Shown here: piece by piece, positions 20,961 to 28,963 of the stretch
How positions within the stretch are numbered: the stretch's first letter is position 1
How the letters are laid out: the number at the start of each line of letters is the position of its first letter
Source of the DNA: Hymenobacter lapidiphilus
GTDB lineage: Bacteria; Bacteroidota; Bacteroidia; Cytophagales; Hymenobacteraceae
DNA: 42,840 bases
Direction of reading: 5' to 3'
Assembly (NCBI RefSeq): GCF_003417065.2
Contig: NZ_QVLT01000035.1
Span: 1 to 42,840 of the forward strand
The notes under the pieces: model-generated
What the model was told of the DNA's origin: nothing
Databases searched by the model: none
What the model saw: the letters and a program-made list of their open reading frames with translations, nothing else
Program-made: the position numbers and the translations under genes

Positions 20961-23360
20961 ATGCACAACCGTTTTTTGTTTGCCGGCACTGCTGCGGCGG
21001 CCCTGCTCGCCGGGTGCCAGACCACCAAACCTGCCACAACTACCCCGGCTGCCGCCGTCGAAACCCTGGGCACTACCGCCGTTCCGGCCTCGGAATTTGC
21101 CTACGTATACCGGAAAAACAACAGCTCCGACCCTGCTTTCGGCACCAAAGCCAGTGTGCAGGAATACCTTGACCTCTACACCAATTTCAAGCTGAAGGTG
21201 TTGGCCGCCGAGCAGCGGGGCCTCGATACGACCCAGGCGTTCCGGCAGGAGCTGGAGGGCTACAAGCAGCAGCTGGCCCAGCCCTACCTCACCGAGAAAA
21301 GCGTAACCGACCAGCTGGTGCGCGAGGCCTACGACCGGCTGAGCAAGGAAATCAGCGCCTCGCACCTGCTGATAACCGTGGCACCCGATGCCACGCCCAA
21401 AGACACGCTGGCCGCCTACGAGAAGACGATGAGCCTGCGCCGCCGCGTGACGGAGGGCGGCGAAAATTTCAATACGGTGGCCCGCGAGAACTCCGACGAC
21501 CCATCGGCCCGCGGGGCGAATGGCAACGGCGGCAAGCTGGGCTACTTCACGGCCATGCAGATGGTGTACCCCTTCGAGTCGGCGGCTTATTCGACCACCG
21601 CCGGACAGGTATCGGCGCCGGTACGCACGCGCTTTGGCTACCACCTCATCAAGGTAGATAATGTGCGCCCCGCGCAGGGCGAAATAAAGGTGGCCCACCT
21701 CATGGTTCGGGCCACACCCGGCATGCCCGCCGCCGACTCGGCCACGGCCAAGAAGAAGGTGGACGAACTGTACACCCGCCTGGCCCGCCGCAACGAGAAC
21801 TGGGACAAGCTGGTAAGCCAGTTTTCGGAGGATGCCGGCTCGGCACCCAACGGCGGCGAGCTGCCCGCATTCGGCACCGGCCGCATGATTCCCTCGTTCG
21901 AGGAGGCCGCCTTTAAGCTGCAAAAGTCCGGCGACATTGCCCCGCCCGTGCAGACGCCCTATGGCTGGCACATCATCAAGCTGATTGAGAAGCAGCCCGT
22001 GCCTTCGTTTGAAGCCATGGAGCCCACGCTTAAAAGCAAGGTTTCCAAGGATTCGCGCTCCGAGCTAAACCGCGCCGCTTTCCTGAAGCGCGTGCGCCGC
22101 GAAAACAACTTCGTGGAGATTCCGGCCGTGAAAGAGTACGTGCTGGCCAAGGCCGACACCTCGCTGGTGCAGGGCCGGTTCGCCTACTCGGCCCCGGCCG
22201 CGGCCACTGGCAAGGCTAGTAAGAATATCACCGACAACTCGGCCCTGTTCACCATTCAGGGGCAACCCTACCTGGTGAAGGATTTCCTGACCTACGCCCA
22301 GCAAAGCCAGCGCCCCCGCGCCGGCGCCGAGCCGCGCTTTGCCATGCAGCAGCTCTACGACCAGTACGTAGACCAGCGCCTGACCGAATACGAGAAGGCC
22401 AACCTCGAAAACAAGTACGAGGACTACCGCATGCTAGTAAAAGAGTACCGCGACGGTATTCTGCTGTTCCAGTTGATGGACGAGAAGGTGTGGAGCAAGG
22501 CCGTCGAGGACACCGTAGGCCTGCAGCAGTTCTTCGCCGCCAACCAGACCAACTACCAGTGGGGCCCACGGGTGCAGGCCACCGTTATCAGCGCGGCCAC
22601 ACCCGAGCTGCGGCAGCGCGCGCAAGGCTACTTTCCTAATCCGGCCGAGTTGAAAACGACAACTATAGTTGGCAACAAAATCACCTCTACTGGCCAAGGC
22701 AATACCTACCTGCCCGTTACGGAGGGCATTCCGGCCGTGCTGAAATTCCAGGCCCGCACTGCCACACTGCTACCCGCCAGCAAAGCCGCGCTCGAAGAGC
22801 TGGCCGGCCGTATGCTGGAAGCCGACACCACGATGCTAGTGCAGGCAACCGCTTCCAGCCGCGCCAAAGTGCCCGCCAAGCTAGCGGCCCAGCGCCAGGC
22901 TGCCGTGGAGCAGTACCTTGTTGGCCAGGGCGTCCGCGCTGGCCGGGTAAAGCTGATGAGCGGTAGTAGCAGCCAGCCCAAGCAGTACGCCACTGCCTCC
23001 GATGCACTGATCCTGGGTGCCATGACCCGCAATCCGGTCCTGATTGAGCAGCGCCTCAACGACAAAAACCCGCTGGCCGTGCAGATTCAGCAGCGCAGCT
23101 TTGCCAAGGGCGAAAACAAAGCCGCCGACCAGTTTATGGACAAGGCTCCCGGCCTGTACCAGACTGAGCTGGAGGGCCGCTACTACACGGTCATCGTTGA
23201 TAAGCAGCTGCCGGCCGGCCCCAAGGCCCTAAACGAGGCCCGCGGCCAGGCTACTTCCGACTACCAGAACTACCTGGAAAAAGAGTGGCTGGAGCAGCTC
23301 AAGGCGCAGAACCCGGTGAAAATCAACCAGCCCGAGGTAGAGAAGCTGATAACCAAGTAA
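20961..23360 (+). CDS. Lipoprotein peptidyl-prolyl isomerase with parvulin and OmpA-like domains
   Basis: A 799-residue envelope protein. It has a lipoprotein signal peptide with lipobox LLAGC (Cys19). A SurA/PpiD-type helical chaperone segment is followed by two parvulin rotamase domains at about residues 130-235 and 240-350 (SASHLLITV...FGYHLIKVD and VAHLMVRAT...YGWHIIKLIE). A long helical middle follows. Residues ~590-675 resemble an OmpA C-terminal domain (LKFQARTATLLPASKAAL ... RQAAVEQYLVGQGVRAGRV), but the usual peptidoglycan-binding Asp is not evident. It probably helps fold outer-membrane proteins from a lipid anchor. The next gene is a second parvulin chaperone, so the two may cooperate. 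Confidence 0.88.
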   Translation: MHNRFLFAGTAAAALLAGCQTTKPATTTPAAAVETLGTTAVPASEFAYVYRKNNSSDPAFGTKASVQEYLDLYTNFKLKVLAAEQRGLDTTQAFRQELEGYKQQLAQPYLTEKSVTDQLVREAYDRLSKEISASHLLITVAPDATPKDTLAAYEKTMSLRRRVTEGGENFNTVARENSDDPSARGANGNGGKLGYFTAMQMVYPFESAAYSTTAGQVSAPVRTRFGYHLIKVDNVRPAQGEIKVAHLMVRATPGMPAADSATAKKKVDELYTRLARRNENWDKLVSQFSEDAGSAPNGGELPAFGTGRMIPSFEEAAFKLQKSGDIAPPVQTPYGWHIIKLIEKQPVPSFEAMEPTLKSKVSKDSRSELNRAAFLKRVRRENNFVEIPAVKEYVLAKADTSLVQGRFAYSAPAAATGKASKNITDNSALFTIQGQPYLVKDFLTYAQQSQRPRAGAEPRFAMQQLYDQYVDQRLTEYEKANLENKYEDYRMLVKEYRDGILLFQLMDEKVWSKAVEDTVGLQQFFAANQTNYQWGPRVQATVISAATPELRQRAQGYFPNPAELKTTTIVGNKITSTGQGNTYLPVTEGIPAVLKFQARTATLLPASKAALEELAGRMLEADTTMLVQATASSRAKVPAKLAAQRQAAVEQYLVGQGVRAGRVKLMSGSSSQPKQYATASDALILGAMTRNPVLIEQRLNDKNPLAVQIQQRSFAKGENKAADQFMDKAPGLYQTELEGRYYTVIVDKQLPAGPKALNEARGQATSDYQNYLEKEWLEQLKAQNPVKINQPEVEKLITK

Positions 23361-23368
23361 GCCGCTGC

Positions 23369-23450
23369 CATTCTGAGAGAAGCGAGAAATCCGGCTCAAA
23401 CCGCTGAACAACATTGTTCATTGAGTTGAGCCGGATTTCTCGCTTCTTTC
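23369..23450. repeat. Dispersed palindrome, copy D (divergent member)
   Basis: The core arms GAAGCGAGAAATCCGGCTCAA (23379-23399) and the reverse complement at 23426-23446 flank a loop with GAACAACATTGTTC. The outer CATTCTGAGAG resembles the other copies. It lies between two genes on the same strand. Confidence 0.8.
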
Positions 23451-23632
23451 ATACCAGCAGTTGCACTCCCTGATGCAACGCCCGGCCCCAAAACAGGCTC
23501 CCGTAACCAGAAGCATGCGCGGTTTTTGCCGGTGCAAGGATTTATAACGAAATTTACGGGCGGCTTTGGGCGTTGAGCCTTTTGCCAACCCTTTCCAGGC
23601 ATATTGCCGGGACGGGCATTAGAACCAGATTC

Positions 23633-25021
23633 ATGCGTATTTTTTTGCGAGTACCAGCCTTTAAGGCCCTGCTGAGCCTGACATTACTGGTTGTTACGGC
23701 TACAGCCGGCCACGCGCAGCTGGGTGTTGGGCGCCCGATGGGCCGTAACATAGTCGATGGCATCATTGCTAAAGTCGACAACCAGATTGTGTTGAAATCG
23801 GACCTGGAGGGCATTTACAGCCAGGAGCTGGCCCGCGCCGAGGGCAAGCCGCTGCCACCCGACACCAAGTGCAAGATTCTGCAGAGCCTGGCCCTCAACA
23901 AATTGCTGCTGGCCAAGGCCGAAACCGACTCGGTGGTAGTGGAGGAAAACCAGGTAAAAAGCGAGTTGGACCGCCGTATGGGCTATTTCGTGCAGCAGAT
24001 TGGCTCGGAGCAGAAGCTGGAGGAATACTACGGCAAGCCGCTTAAGCAAATTAAGGACGAACTGCGCACGCAGGTGAAAGAGCAGCTGATTCAGCAGAAA
24101 ATGCAGGACCAGATTGCCGGCAAGGTGTCGGTAACGCCGCGTGAGGTACGCCAGTACTTTAACCGCATGCCCAAAGACAGCCTACCCTACTACTCCTCGG
24201 AAGTGGAAGTGGGGCAGATTGTGAAAGTGGCGCAAGTGAACAACAAGGTAAAGCAGGCCACCCAGGCCAAGCTCAACGAGCTGCGGGCCCGTATTGTGGC
24301 CGGCGAGGATTTTGCCACCCTGGCCAAGCAGTATTCGCAGGACCCGGGCTCGGCTGTAGAGGGCGGCTATCTGGGCTTTTTCAAGCGCCGCGAACTGGTG
24401 CCCGAGTATGAGGCCGCCTCGCTGCGCCTTGAGCCGGGCGGTATTTCGCCGGTGGTCGAGTCGCAGTTCGGCTTCCACGTCATCCAGCTCATTGAGCGCA
24501 AAGGCGACTCGTACAGCACCCGCCACATTCTGCTCAAGCCCGAAACCGGCACGACCGACACCAACGATGCCTCGCTGCTGCTGACCAAGCTGCGCCGGCA
24601 GATTATGACCGACAGCCTTACTTTCGCTAAGGCGGCCAAAGATAACTCCGACGACAAGCTGACCAGCGGCAACGGTGGCCTGTTCCAGAACCGCCGCGAC
24701 GCCAGCACCTACCTGCCCCTCGACCAGCTCGACCCGGCCATTTTCTTCACCATCGACACAATGAAAGTGGGCAGCGTCAGCATGCCCCTGCCCTACCGCA
24801 CCGAGGACGGGAAAGATGCCGTGCGCATTCTGTACCTGAAATCGAACAGCCCGCCCCACCAGGCTAACCTCAACGACGACTACCAGAAGATTGCCGCCGC
24901 AGCCCTTAACCAAAAGAAAAACAAAGCCCTCGACGCCTGGTTTGCCCTCAACCGCGGCACCGTATTCCTCGAAGTAGACCCCGAGTACGCCGGCTGCCAG
25001 CTGCTGAACTCGATTAACTAA
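23633..25021 (+). CDS. surA: SurA-like periplasmic peptidyl-prolyl isomerase
   Basis: A 463-residue periplasmic chaperone. The signal peptide ends at TATAGHAQ near residue 27. A SurA N-terminal domain follows, with VDGIIAKVDNQIVLKSDLEG, which is diagnostic of SurA. The first parvulin domain is at about 190-290 (ARIVAGEDFATLAKQYSQDPGS and FGFHVIQLIERK). A second, more diverged one is at about 300-400 (TRHILLKPE ... KDNSDDKLTSGNGG). It escorts unfolded outer-membrane proteins across the periplasm. Start: the ATG at 23633 precedes the signal peptide's basic residues; an upstream in-frame TTG at 23573 would add a poor N-terminus. It lies between the OmpA-like parvulin lipoprotein and a MoxR ATPase. 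Confidence 0.93.
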   Translation: MRIFLRVPAFKALLSLTLLVVTATAGHAQLGVGRPMGRNIVDGIIAKVDNQIVLKSDLEGIYSQELARAEGKPLPPDTKCKILQSLALNKLLLAKAETDSVVVEENQVKSELDRRMGYFVQQIGSEQKLEEYYGKPLKQIKDELRTQVKEQLIQQKMQDQIAGKVSVTPREVRQYFNRMPKDSLPYYSSEVEVGQIVKVAQVNNKVKQATQAKLNELRARIVAGEDFATLAKQYSQDPGSAVEGGYLGFFKRRELVPEYEAASLRLEPGGISPVVESQFGFHVIQLIERKGDSYSTRHILLKPETGTTDTNDASLLLTKLRRQIMTDSLTFAKAAKDNSDDKLTSGNGGLFQNRRDASTYLPLDQLDPAIFFTIDTMKVGSVSMPLPYRTEDGKDAVRILYLKSNSPPHQANLNDDYQKIAAAALNQKKNKALDAWFALNRGTVFLEVDPEYAGCQLLNSIN

Positions 25022-25024
25022 CGA

Positions 25025-25120
25025 AGCTAGGAGTTAGAAGTCAGGAGCTAGAATGCCGTTTTTACGTTGTCGGTCTGCTTCCCTTAACTGATTCTAACTC
25101 CTGGCCACTAACTCCTAGCT
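25025..25120. repeat. AGCTAGGAGTTAG-type inverted repeat
   Basis: A 30-base arm at 25025-25054 (AGCTAGGAGTTAGAAG...) is repeated inverted at 25091-25120 with 25 of 30 bases matching. It fills the surA-moxR gap, ending 9 bases before the moxR ATG. Related sequences occur at 26094-26200 and 36431-36620. Confidence 0.85.
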
Positions 25121-25129
25121 CCTCCCAGA

Positions 25130-26092
25130 ATGCCCTTCGCCTCCGATAAAGAAGCCGCTGACGCGCTGGCTGCCGCTTACCAGAAGCTGCGCCGCGAAAT
25201 TGGCAAAGTCATTATTGGGCAGGAAGACGTGGTGGAGCTGGTGCTGACCGCTGTTTTTTCGCAGGGCCACTGCCTGTTGGTAGGCGTGCCCGGGCTGGCC
25301 AAAACGCTGCTTATCCAGACCGTTGCCGATGCGCTGGACCTGTCGTTCAACCGCGTGCAGTTTACGCCCGACCTGATGCCCTCCGACATTGTGGGCTCGG
25401 AAACGCTCAATAAGGAGCGCGACTTCCACTTTGTGCCGGGCCCGATTTTCGCCAACATTGTGCTGGCCGACGAAATCAACCGGACACCGCCTAAAACCCA
25501 GGCGGCGCTGCTCGAAAGCATGCAGGAGTACGCCGTAACGGTAGCCGGCAAGCGCTACGCATTGCCCCGCCCCTTCTTCGTGCTGGCCACCCAGAACCCC
25601 ATCGAGCAGGAGGGCACCTACCCGCTGCCCGAGGCGCAGCTCGACCGATTCATGTTCAACATTGAGTTGGGCTATCCCAGCTACGAGGCGGAGCTGCAAA
25701 TCGTGAAGAACACCACCTCCAACCATCAGGTGAAAGTGGAGAAAGTGCTGCACGCCGACGAAATTCAGGCCTTCCAGCAGCTCGTGCGCCGCGTGCCGGT
25801 GGCCGACAACGTGGTGGAATATGCCGTGGGGCTGGTACATAAAACACGGCCTAACACGGCCCGCGCCGCCGCCCGTGCCACCCAGCTTCTGGAGTGGGGT
25901 GCCGGCCCGCGGGCCTCGCAGCACCTCATTGTAGGGGCCAAATGCCACGCCCTCATCCACGGCAAATACTCGCCCGATATCGAGGACGTGCAGGCCGTAG
26001 CGTTGCCCATCCTGCGCCACCGCCTCGTGCGCAACTTCAAGGCCGAAGCCGAGGGCATTACAGTGGATCAGCTGGTGAAAGAACTACTTTGA
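25130..26092 (+). CDS. MoxR-family AAA+ ATPase
   Basis: A 320-residue AAA+ protein. Walker A is GVPGLAKT (residues ~53-60), Walker B is LADEINRTPPKTQAALLESMQE, sensor 1 is FFVLATQNPIEQEGTYPLPEAQLDRF, and the C-terminal lid follows. These blocks define the MoxR (AAA_3) family. MoxR ATPases usually act as chaperones that insert cofactors or activate von Willebrand factor A proteins, and are normally followed by DUF58 and VWA genes. Here they are absent: the next gene encodes an unknown protein. Its own client is therefore not indicated by context. Start ATG 25130 follows the inverted repeat closely. Confidence 0.93.
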   Translation: MPFASDKEAADALAAAYQKLRREIGKVIIGQEDVVELVLTAVFSQGHCLLVGVPGLAKTLLIQTVADALDLSFNRVQFTPDLMPSDIVGSETLNKERDFHFVPGPIFANIVLADEINRTPPKTQAALLESMQEYAVTVAGKRYALPRPFFVLATQNPIEQEGTYPLPEAQLDRFMFNIELGYPSYEAELQIVKNTTSNHQVKVEKVLHADEIQAFQQLVRRVPVADNVVEYAVGLVHKTRPNTARAAARATQLLEWGAGPRASQHLIVGAKCHALIHGKYSPDIEDVQAVALPILRHRLVRNFKAEAEGITVDQLVKELL

Positions 26093-26093
26093 A

Positions 26094-26200
26094 TAGGTTT
26101 TAAGTGTTAGGAAGTTAGGGCTTAGCAGACGTTCTATCAGTATAGGCCTTATATTTTCCAGCACAGTATTTAAGATCTAAGCCCCTAATATCTAAGACCT
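26094..26200. repeat. Imperfect TTAGG-type inverted repeat
   Basis: TAGGTTTTAAGTGTTAGG...TAGGGCTTAG (26094-26126) is partly complementary to CTAAGCCCCTAATATCTAAGACCTAAT (26177-26203). It is a diverged relative of the repeats at 25025 and 36431 and fills the gap after moxR. Confidence 0.55.
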
Positions 26201-26204
26201 AATC

Positions 26205-26648
26205 ATGGAAGCAGCCGGTTACTACGAACAGTTTGAGCGCAACCTCGAAATCATTCTCAGCGGCCTCGATGCGGGCCTCAACATCAGCACCACGGCCCTG
26301 AACGTGTCGTTGCCGCTGGAAGTGTACGTGCTGAGCGAGGTGCTCAACCAGGGCGGCGGCCAGTTCCGCCTTTCCCCCGACCTCGCGCCCCGCGAGCAGG
26401 TACGCGAGTTTCTGGCTCAGTTCCAAAGCAACGAAGCGCACAACGAGGCCATGATGCAGCGGATTCTGGCCGACAAAAAGAGTCTGATGCGCACGCCCGA
26501 GGGCCGCGTACTAACCAAGGAAATGCTCATTCGCCGGCTCGAGTACTTCAACGAGGCCGCCCGCCAGGTAAACGTGATGCGCAACCAGCACTCCCTGGGC
26601 AGTCCGCCCCAATCGCGCTCCGGTGTTGGCCTGCAGCTTACGAAATAG
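26205..26648 (+). CDS. Conserved-looking hypothetical protein
   Basis: A 147-residue cytoplasmic protein, mostly alpha-helical and charged, without signal peptide or membrane segment. Visible features are an N-terminal YYEQFERNLEIILSGLDAGLNIST helix, a region SEVLNQGGGQFRLSPDLAP, and a charged MMQRILADKKSLMRTPEGRVLTKEML block. I recognise no domain. It follows moxR by 112 bases across a repeat and has an ordinary terminator after it. Codon use matches neighbours. Function unknown; a role with the MoxR ATPase would be speculation from position only. Confidence 0.75.
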   Translation: MEAAGYYEQFERNLEIILSGLDAGLNISTTALNVSLPLEVYVLSEVLNQGGGQFRLSPDLAPREQVREFLAQFQSNEAHNEAMMQRILADKKSLMRTPEGRVLTKEMLIRRLEYFNEAARQVNVMRNQHSLGSPPQSRSGVGLQLTK

Positions 26649-26677
26649 CCGCTTTCAACCGGCTGGATATCACATCA

Positions 26678-26708
26678 GAAAAGCCACCTCCTGTGAGGTG
26701 GCTTTTCC
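26678..26708 (+). terminator. Intrinsic terminator
   Basis: GAAAAGCCACCTC pairs with GAGGTGGCTTTTC around a CTGT loop, with a T-run within and after the stem. Confidence 0.88.
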
Positions 26709-26981
26709 ATTTATTGCGGTTTCTCCAACGGTGTGTTCGTATTGTAAACGAGACGCAACAGTTGGAGTCTCGCCGTTACTGATGTTGGCTCTTGCGAACT
26801 GCCGTTCAACCATAAGACGCAAAGATGCCTCTCTACATCGGGCCGGTGTTAGCCCAAACAGCCGGTTGCCAGGGCTACAAAAAGATGTGCTCGGGAATCA
26901 TGGACGGGCCATAGCGTCGCATTCTGCGTTATAAAGCGTCCGCCGCCTGCTCGCACCCATTCCCAACGCATACACGCCGCT
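26709..26981. other. Intergenic region without a recognised gene
   Basis: The gap between genes is 333 bases (26649-26981); this part follows the terminator. I find no convincing coding frame, RNA gene or promoter box. One small inverted repeat is visible, GAGACGCAACAGTTGGAGTCTC. AT content is higher than in neighbouring genes. Confidence 0.6.
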
Positions 26982-27566
26982 TTGCCCGCTCCTGCCGCTG
27001 CCCCCAACTCTGCTCCGCGCCTGACAGCCCGCCTGCTGCTGCGGCCCTACGCGCCCGACGATGCAGCGGAGTTCTTTGCCCTGATTGCCGCCAACCGGCT
27101 CCGCCTGCGGCCTTCCTTCCCGGCCCGCGAGGCGGCGGCCAGCTCCGAATCGGCCAGCGTCGGGCTGCTGGCGCAGTTCGGGCGCGACTGGCGCACCGGC
27201 CGGCTCTACGTACTCGGCATCTGGCACCGCACGGGCGGCCGCTACCTCGGCGACATCAGTCTCAAGCCCAACTGGCATGCCCCCGTTTCCCTCGAAATTG
27301 GCTACTACCTGGCAGCTGAGGCCGAGGGCCAGGGCTATGCCCGCGAGGCGCTGGCAGCGGCCGTTGCCTTCGGCTTCGACACGCTCGGGGTGGCGCGCCT
27401 GATTATCCGCTGCCTACCCGAAAATCCGCGCAGCATTGCTGTAGCCGAGGCTTTGGGCTTCCAACTGCTGCCGGTGCGCGCCCGCCCCGCTTGGCTGCGC
27501 CGGGTTTTGGGCACTACGCCGGTCCTGCACTACATTTTGCGGCGCGAAGAGCAGGCGCAAACGTAA
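26982..27566 (+). CDS. GNAT N-acetyltransferase, RimJ/RimL-like
   Basis: A 194-residue GNAT of the RimJ/RimL (Acetyltransf_3) type. It begins RLTARLLLRPYAPDDAAEFFALI, the standard first strand and helix of that group. It continues through ISLKPNWHAPVSLEIGYYLAAEAEGQGYAREALAAAVAFGF (motif A, with QGYA in the acetyl-CoA loop) to a PENPRSIAVAEALGFQ motif B. Members acetylate ribosomal proteins or small amines; the substrate is unknown here. The start is a TTG at 26982; no ATG occurs before the domain. It is convergent with the outer-membrane gene, with no clear terminator between them. Confidence 0.87.
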   Translation: MPAPAAAPNSAPRLTARLLLRPYAPDDAAEFFALIAANRLRLRPSFPAREAAASSESASVGLLAQFGRDWRTGRLYVLGIWHRTGGRYLGDISLKPNWHAPVSLEIGYYLAAEAEGQGYAREALAAAVAFGFDTLGVARLIIRCLPENPRSIAVAEALGFQLLPVRARPAWLRRVLGTTPVLHYILRREEQAQT

Positions 27567-27627
27567 GATGTTCTATTCTTAGGCCCCTACGCGGCCGCCT
27601 TCTTCAGGTAGGCTCAGCCTCCACCAG

Positions 27628-28794
27628 TTAGCGGTTAGGGCGCAGCGTAGTTAACAGAAAGCTCTGGTTGAAATTCAGGTACAGCGCAAACGAGAAGTCG
27701 AACAGTCCGTTGTTGAGGTCATAAAGGGGCTCGAAACGGGTGGTTAGAATAACCTGGCCCGGTAACCGGTAGTCGCGTAGCACCCGCAGAATCAGCAGTT
27801 GGCGCTGTCGCTCTGTGTAGCCCACATCCACAGCCGAAGACGATACCGACTGGTAGAGCCGGCCGCCAAGGGGTGAAATGTAGCCTTTCCCGCTCCAGTA
27901 GGCCACTTGCAGATTGGAAAGCCGCGTATCAGCCCCCACGTTCAGGTAGATGCCCGTTCCGCTCTTGAAGGGTAATTCCTCGGTGAAAGAATAATCGTTA
28001 AAGTACGTCAGATAGCCATCAAAATGCACTGCCCGCACCAAGTTGGAGGACAGCCCGCGCCGCACCCGCAGCCCCGTGGCGCCGTTAAACAAAGTCTGCA
28101 ACGGCTTATCGATGGTATCAATCTGGCCGCCGCGGTGAGTAGCCGTGAACTGAAACGGCAACGCCACCAACCACCGGGCCGAATCGGCCAGCAGGCGATG
28201 TTCCAGCGTGAGGCCCCCGGCCACTTCTTCCTGGAAATTACTGAACCGGTACTGTTGCCGCACCCAGTTTACCCACGCATCCAAGCTGGTGCGCGGGGTT
28301 TGCAACTGGTACTGCATGCCTTCTTCCAGCCGATTGATTATCACCCGCTCAAAATCAAATAGCGGCTCGATGTAGCCGTGGTGCAGGTTGCCTTCCAGGT
28401 TACCAAACAATAGCGTGTGCGGCCCCTGGCGGTATTTGAGCGTGAATAGCGGCCGCACCTGCCGCAACTGGGGCGTCCCGTAGTTTTTCCATAGAAACAC
28501 ACCCGCCTCCAAGCGCAGGTTGCCGGCCGGGTAGTACACCAGCCGCGGGGCCAGTTGCGCCCCGAAGTAGGTTAGCCCAGGATCAATCTTGTTGAAATAC
28601 TCGTTGTCTTTATTGAACAGAAACCCCTGCACCTCCAGCCGCAACTGGTGTTCGTAGCTCGGGCCGAGTGGAGCCCGGTACAGAAAAGCCCTGTTGTCGA
28701 GCTGAGCATGGGCCAGGGTGCTGCCGGCCAGCCCAGCTAGCAGCGTCAGTATCAGGGGCCTGCAGGCAGGGCAGAATTCTAAAAATTTTAGCAC
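27628..28794 (-). CDS. Outer-membrane beta-barrel protein of unknown function
   Basis: A 388-residue secreted protein. Its signal peptide ends at STLAHAQ near residue 31. The rest consists of amphipathic alternating strands rich in Tyr, Phe, Leu and Arg (LRLEVQGFLF, LRLEAGVFLWKNYG, GTGIYLNVGADTRL), ending FNQSFLLTTLRPNR, consistent with an outer-membrane barrel. I recognise no named family. The start is a GTG at 28794 and no other start is better placed. It is divergent from recA with about 170 bases between; TATATTTT on its strand near 28850 could be its promoter. Substrate or role unknown. Confidence 0.75.
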   Translation of the reverse strand: MLKFLEFCPACRPLILTLLAGLAGSTLAHAQLDNRAFLYRAPLGPSYEHQLRLEVQGFLFNKDNEYFNKIDPGLTYFGAQLAPRLVYYPAGNLRLEAGVFLWKNYGTPQLRQVRPLFTLKYRQGPHTLLFGNLEGNLHHGYIEPLFDFERVIINRLEEGMQYQLQTPRTSLDAWVNWVRQQYRFSNFQEEVAGGLTLEHRLLADSARWLVALPFQFTATHRGGQIDTIDKPLQTLFNGATGLRVRRGLSSNLVRAVHFDGYLTYFNDYSFTEELPFKSGTGIYLNVGADTRLSNLQVAYWSGKGYISPLGGRLYQSVSSSAVDVGYTERQRQLLILRVLRDYRLPGQVILTTRFEPLYDLNNGLFDFSFALYLNFNQSFLLTTLRPNR

Positions 28795-28963
28795 GAGAAA
28801 AAGATGCTGAATCGGACGAATTTCTTTAGCATTGCGGGCACAAAATATAGTCGGCCGGCGTTACCAGATGCCAGCCCCTCCGGCAGCCCCCGAGCGGTTG
28901 CATGAGCTGGCAAAAAGCCTTACTTTCACCAAACCTAAGCAAATCTATTTACCCCCTTTTCTG

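Noticed and set aside
26623..26934. A 103-codon frame in the gap after the unknown gene
   Set aside because: It crosses a terminator and shows no conserved-looking composition; AT-richer spacer DNA is more likely.
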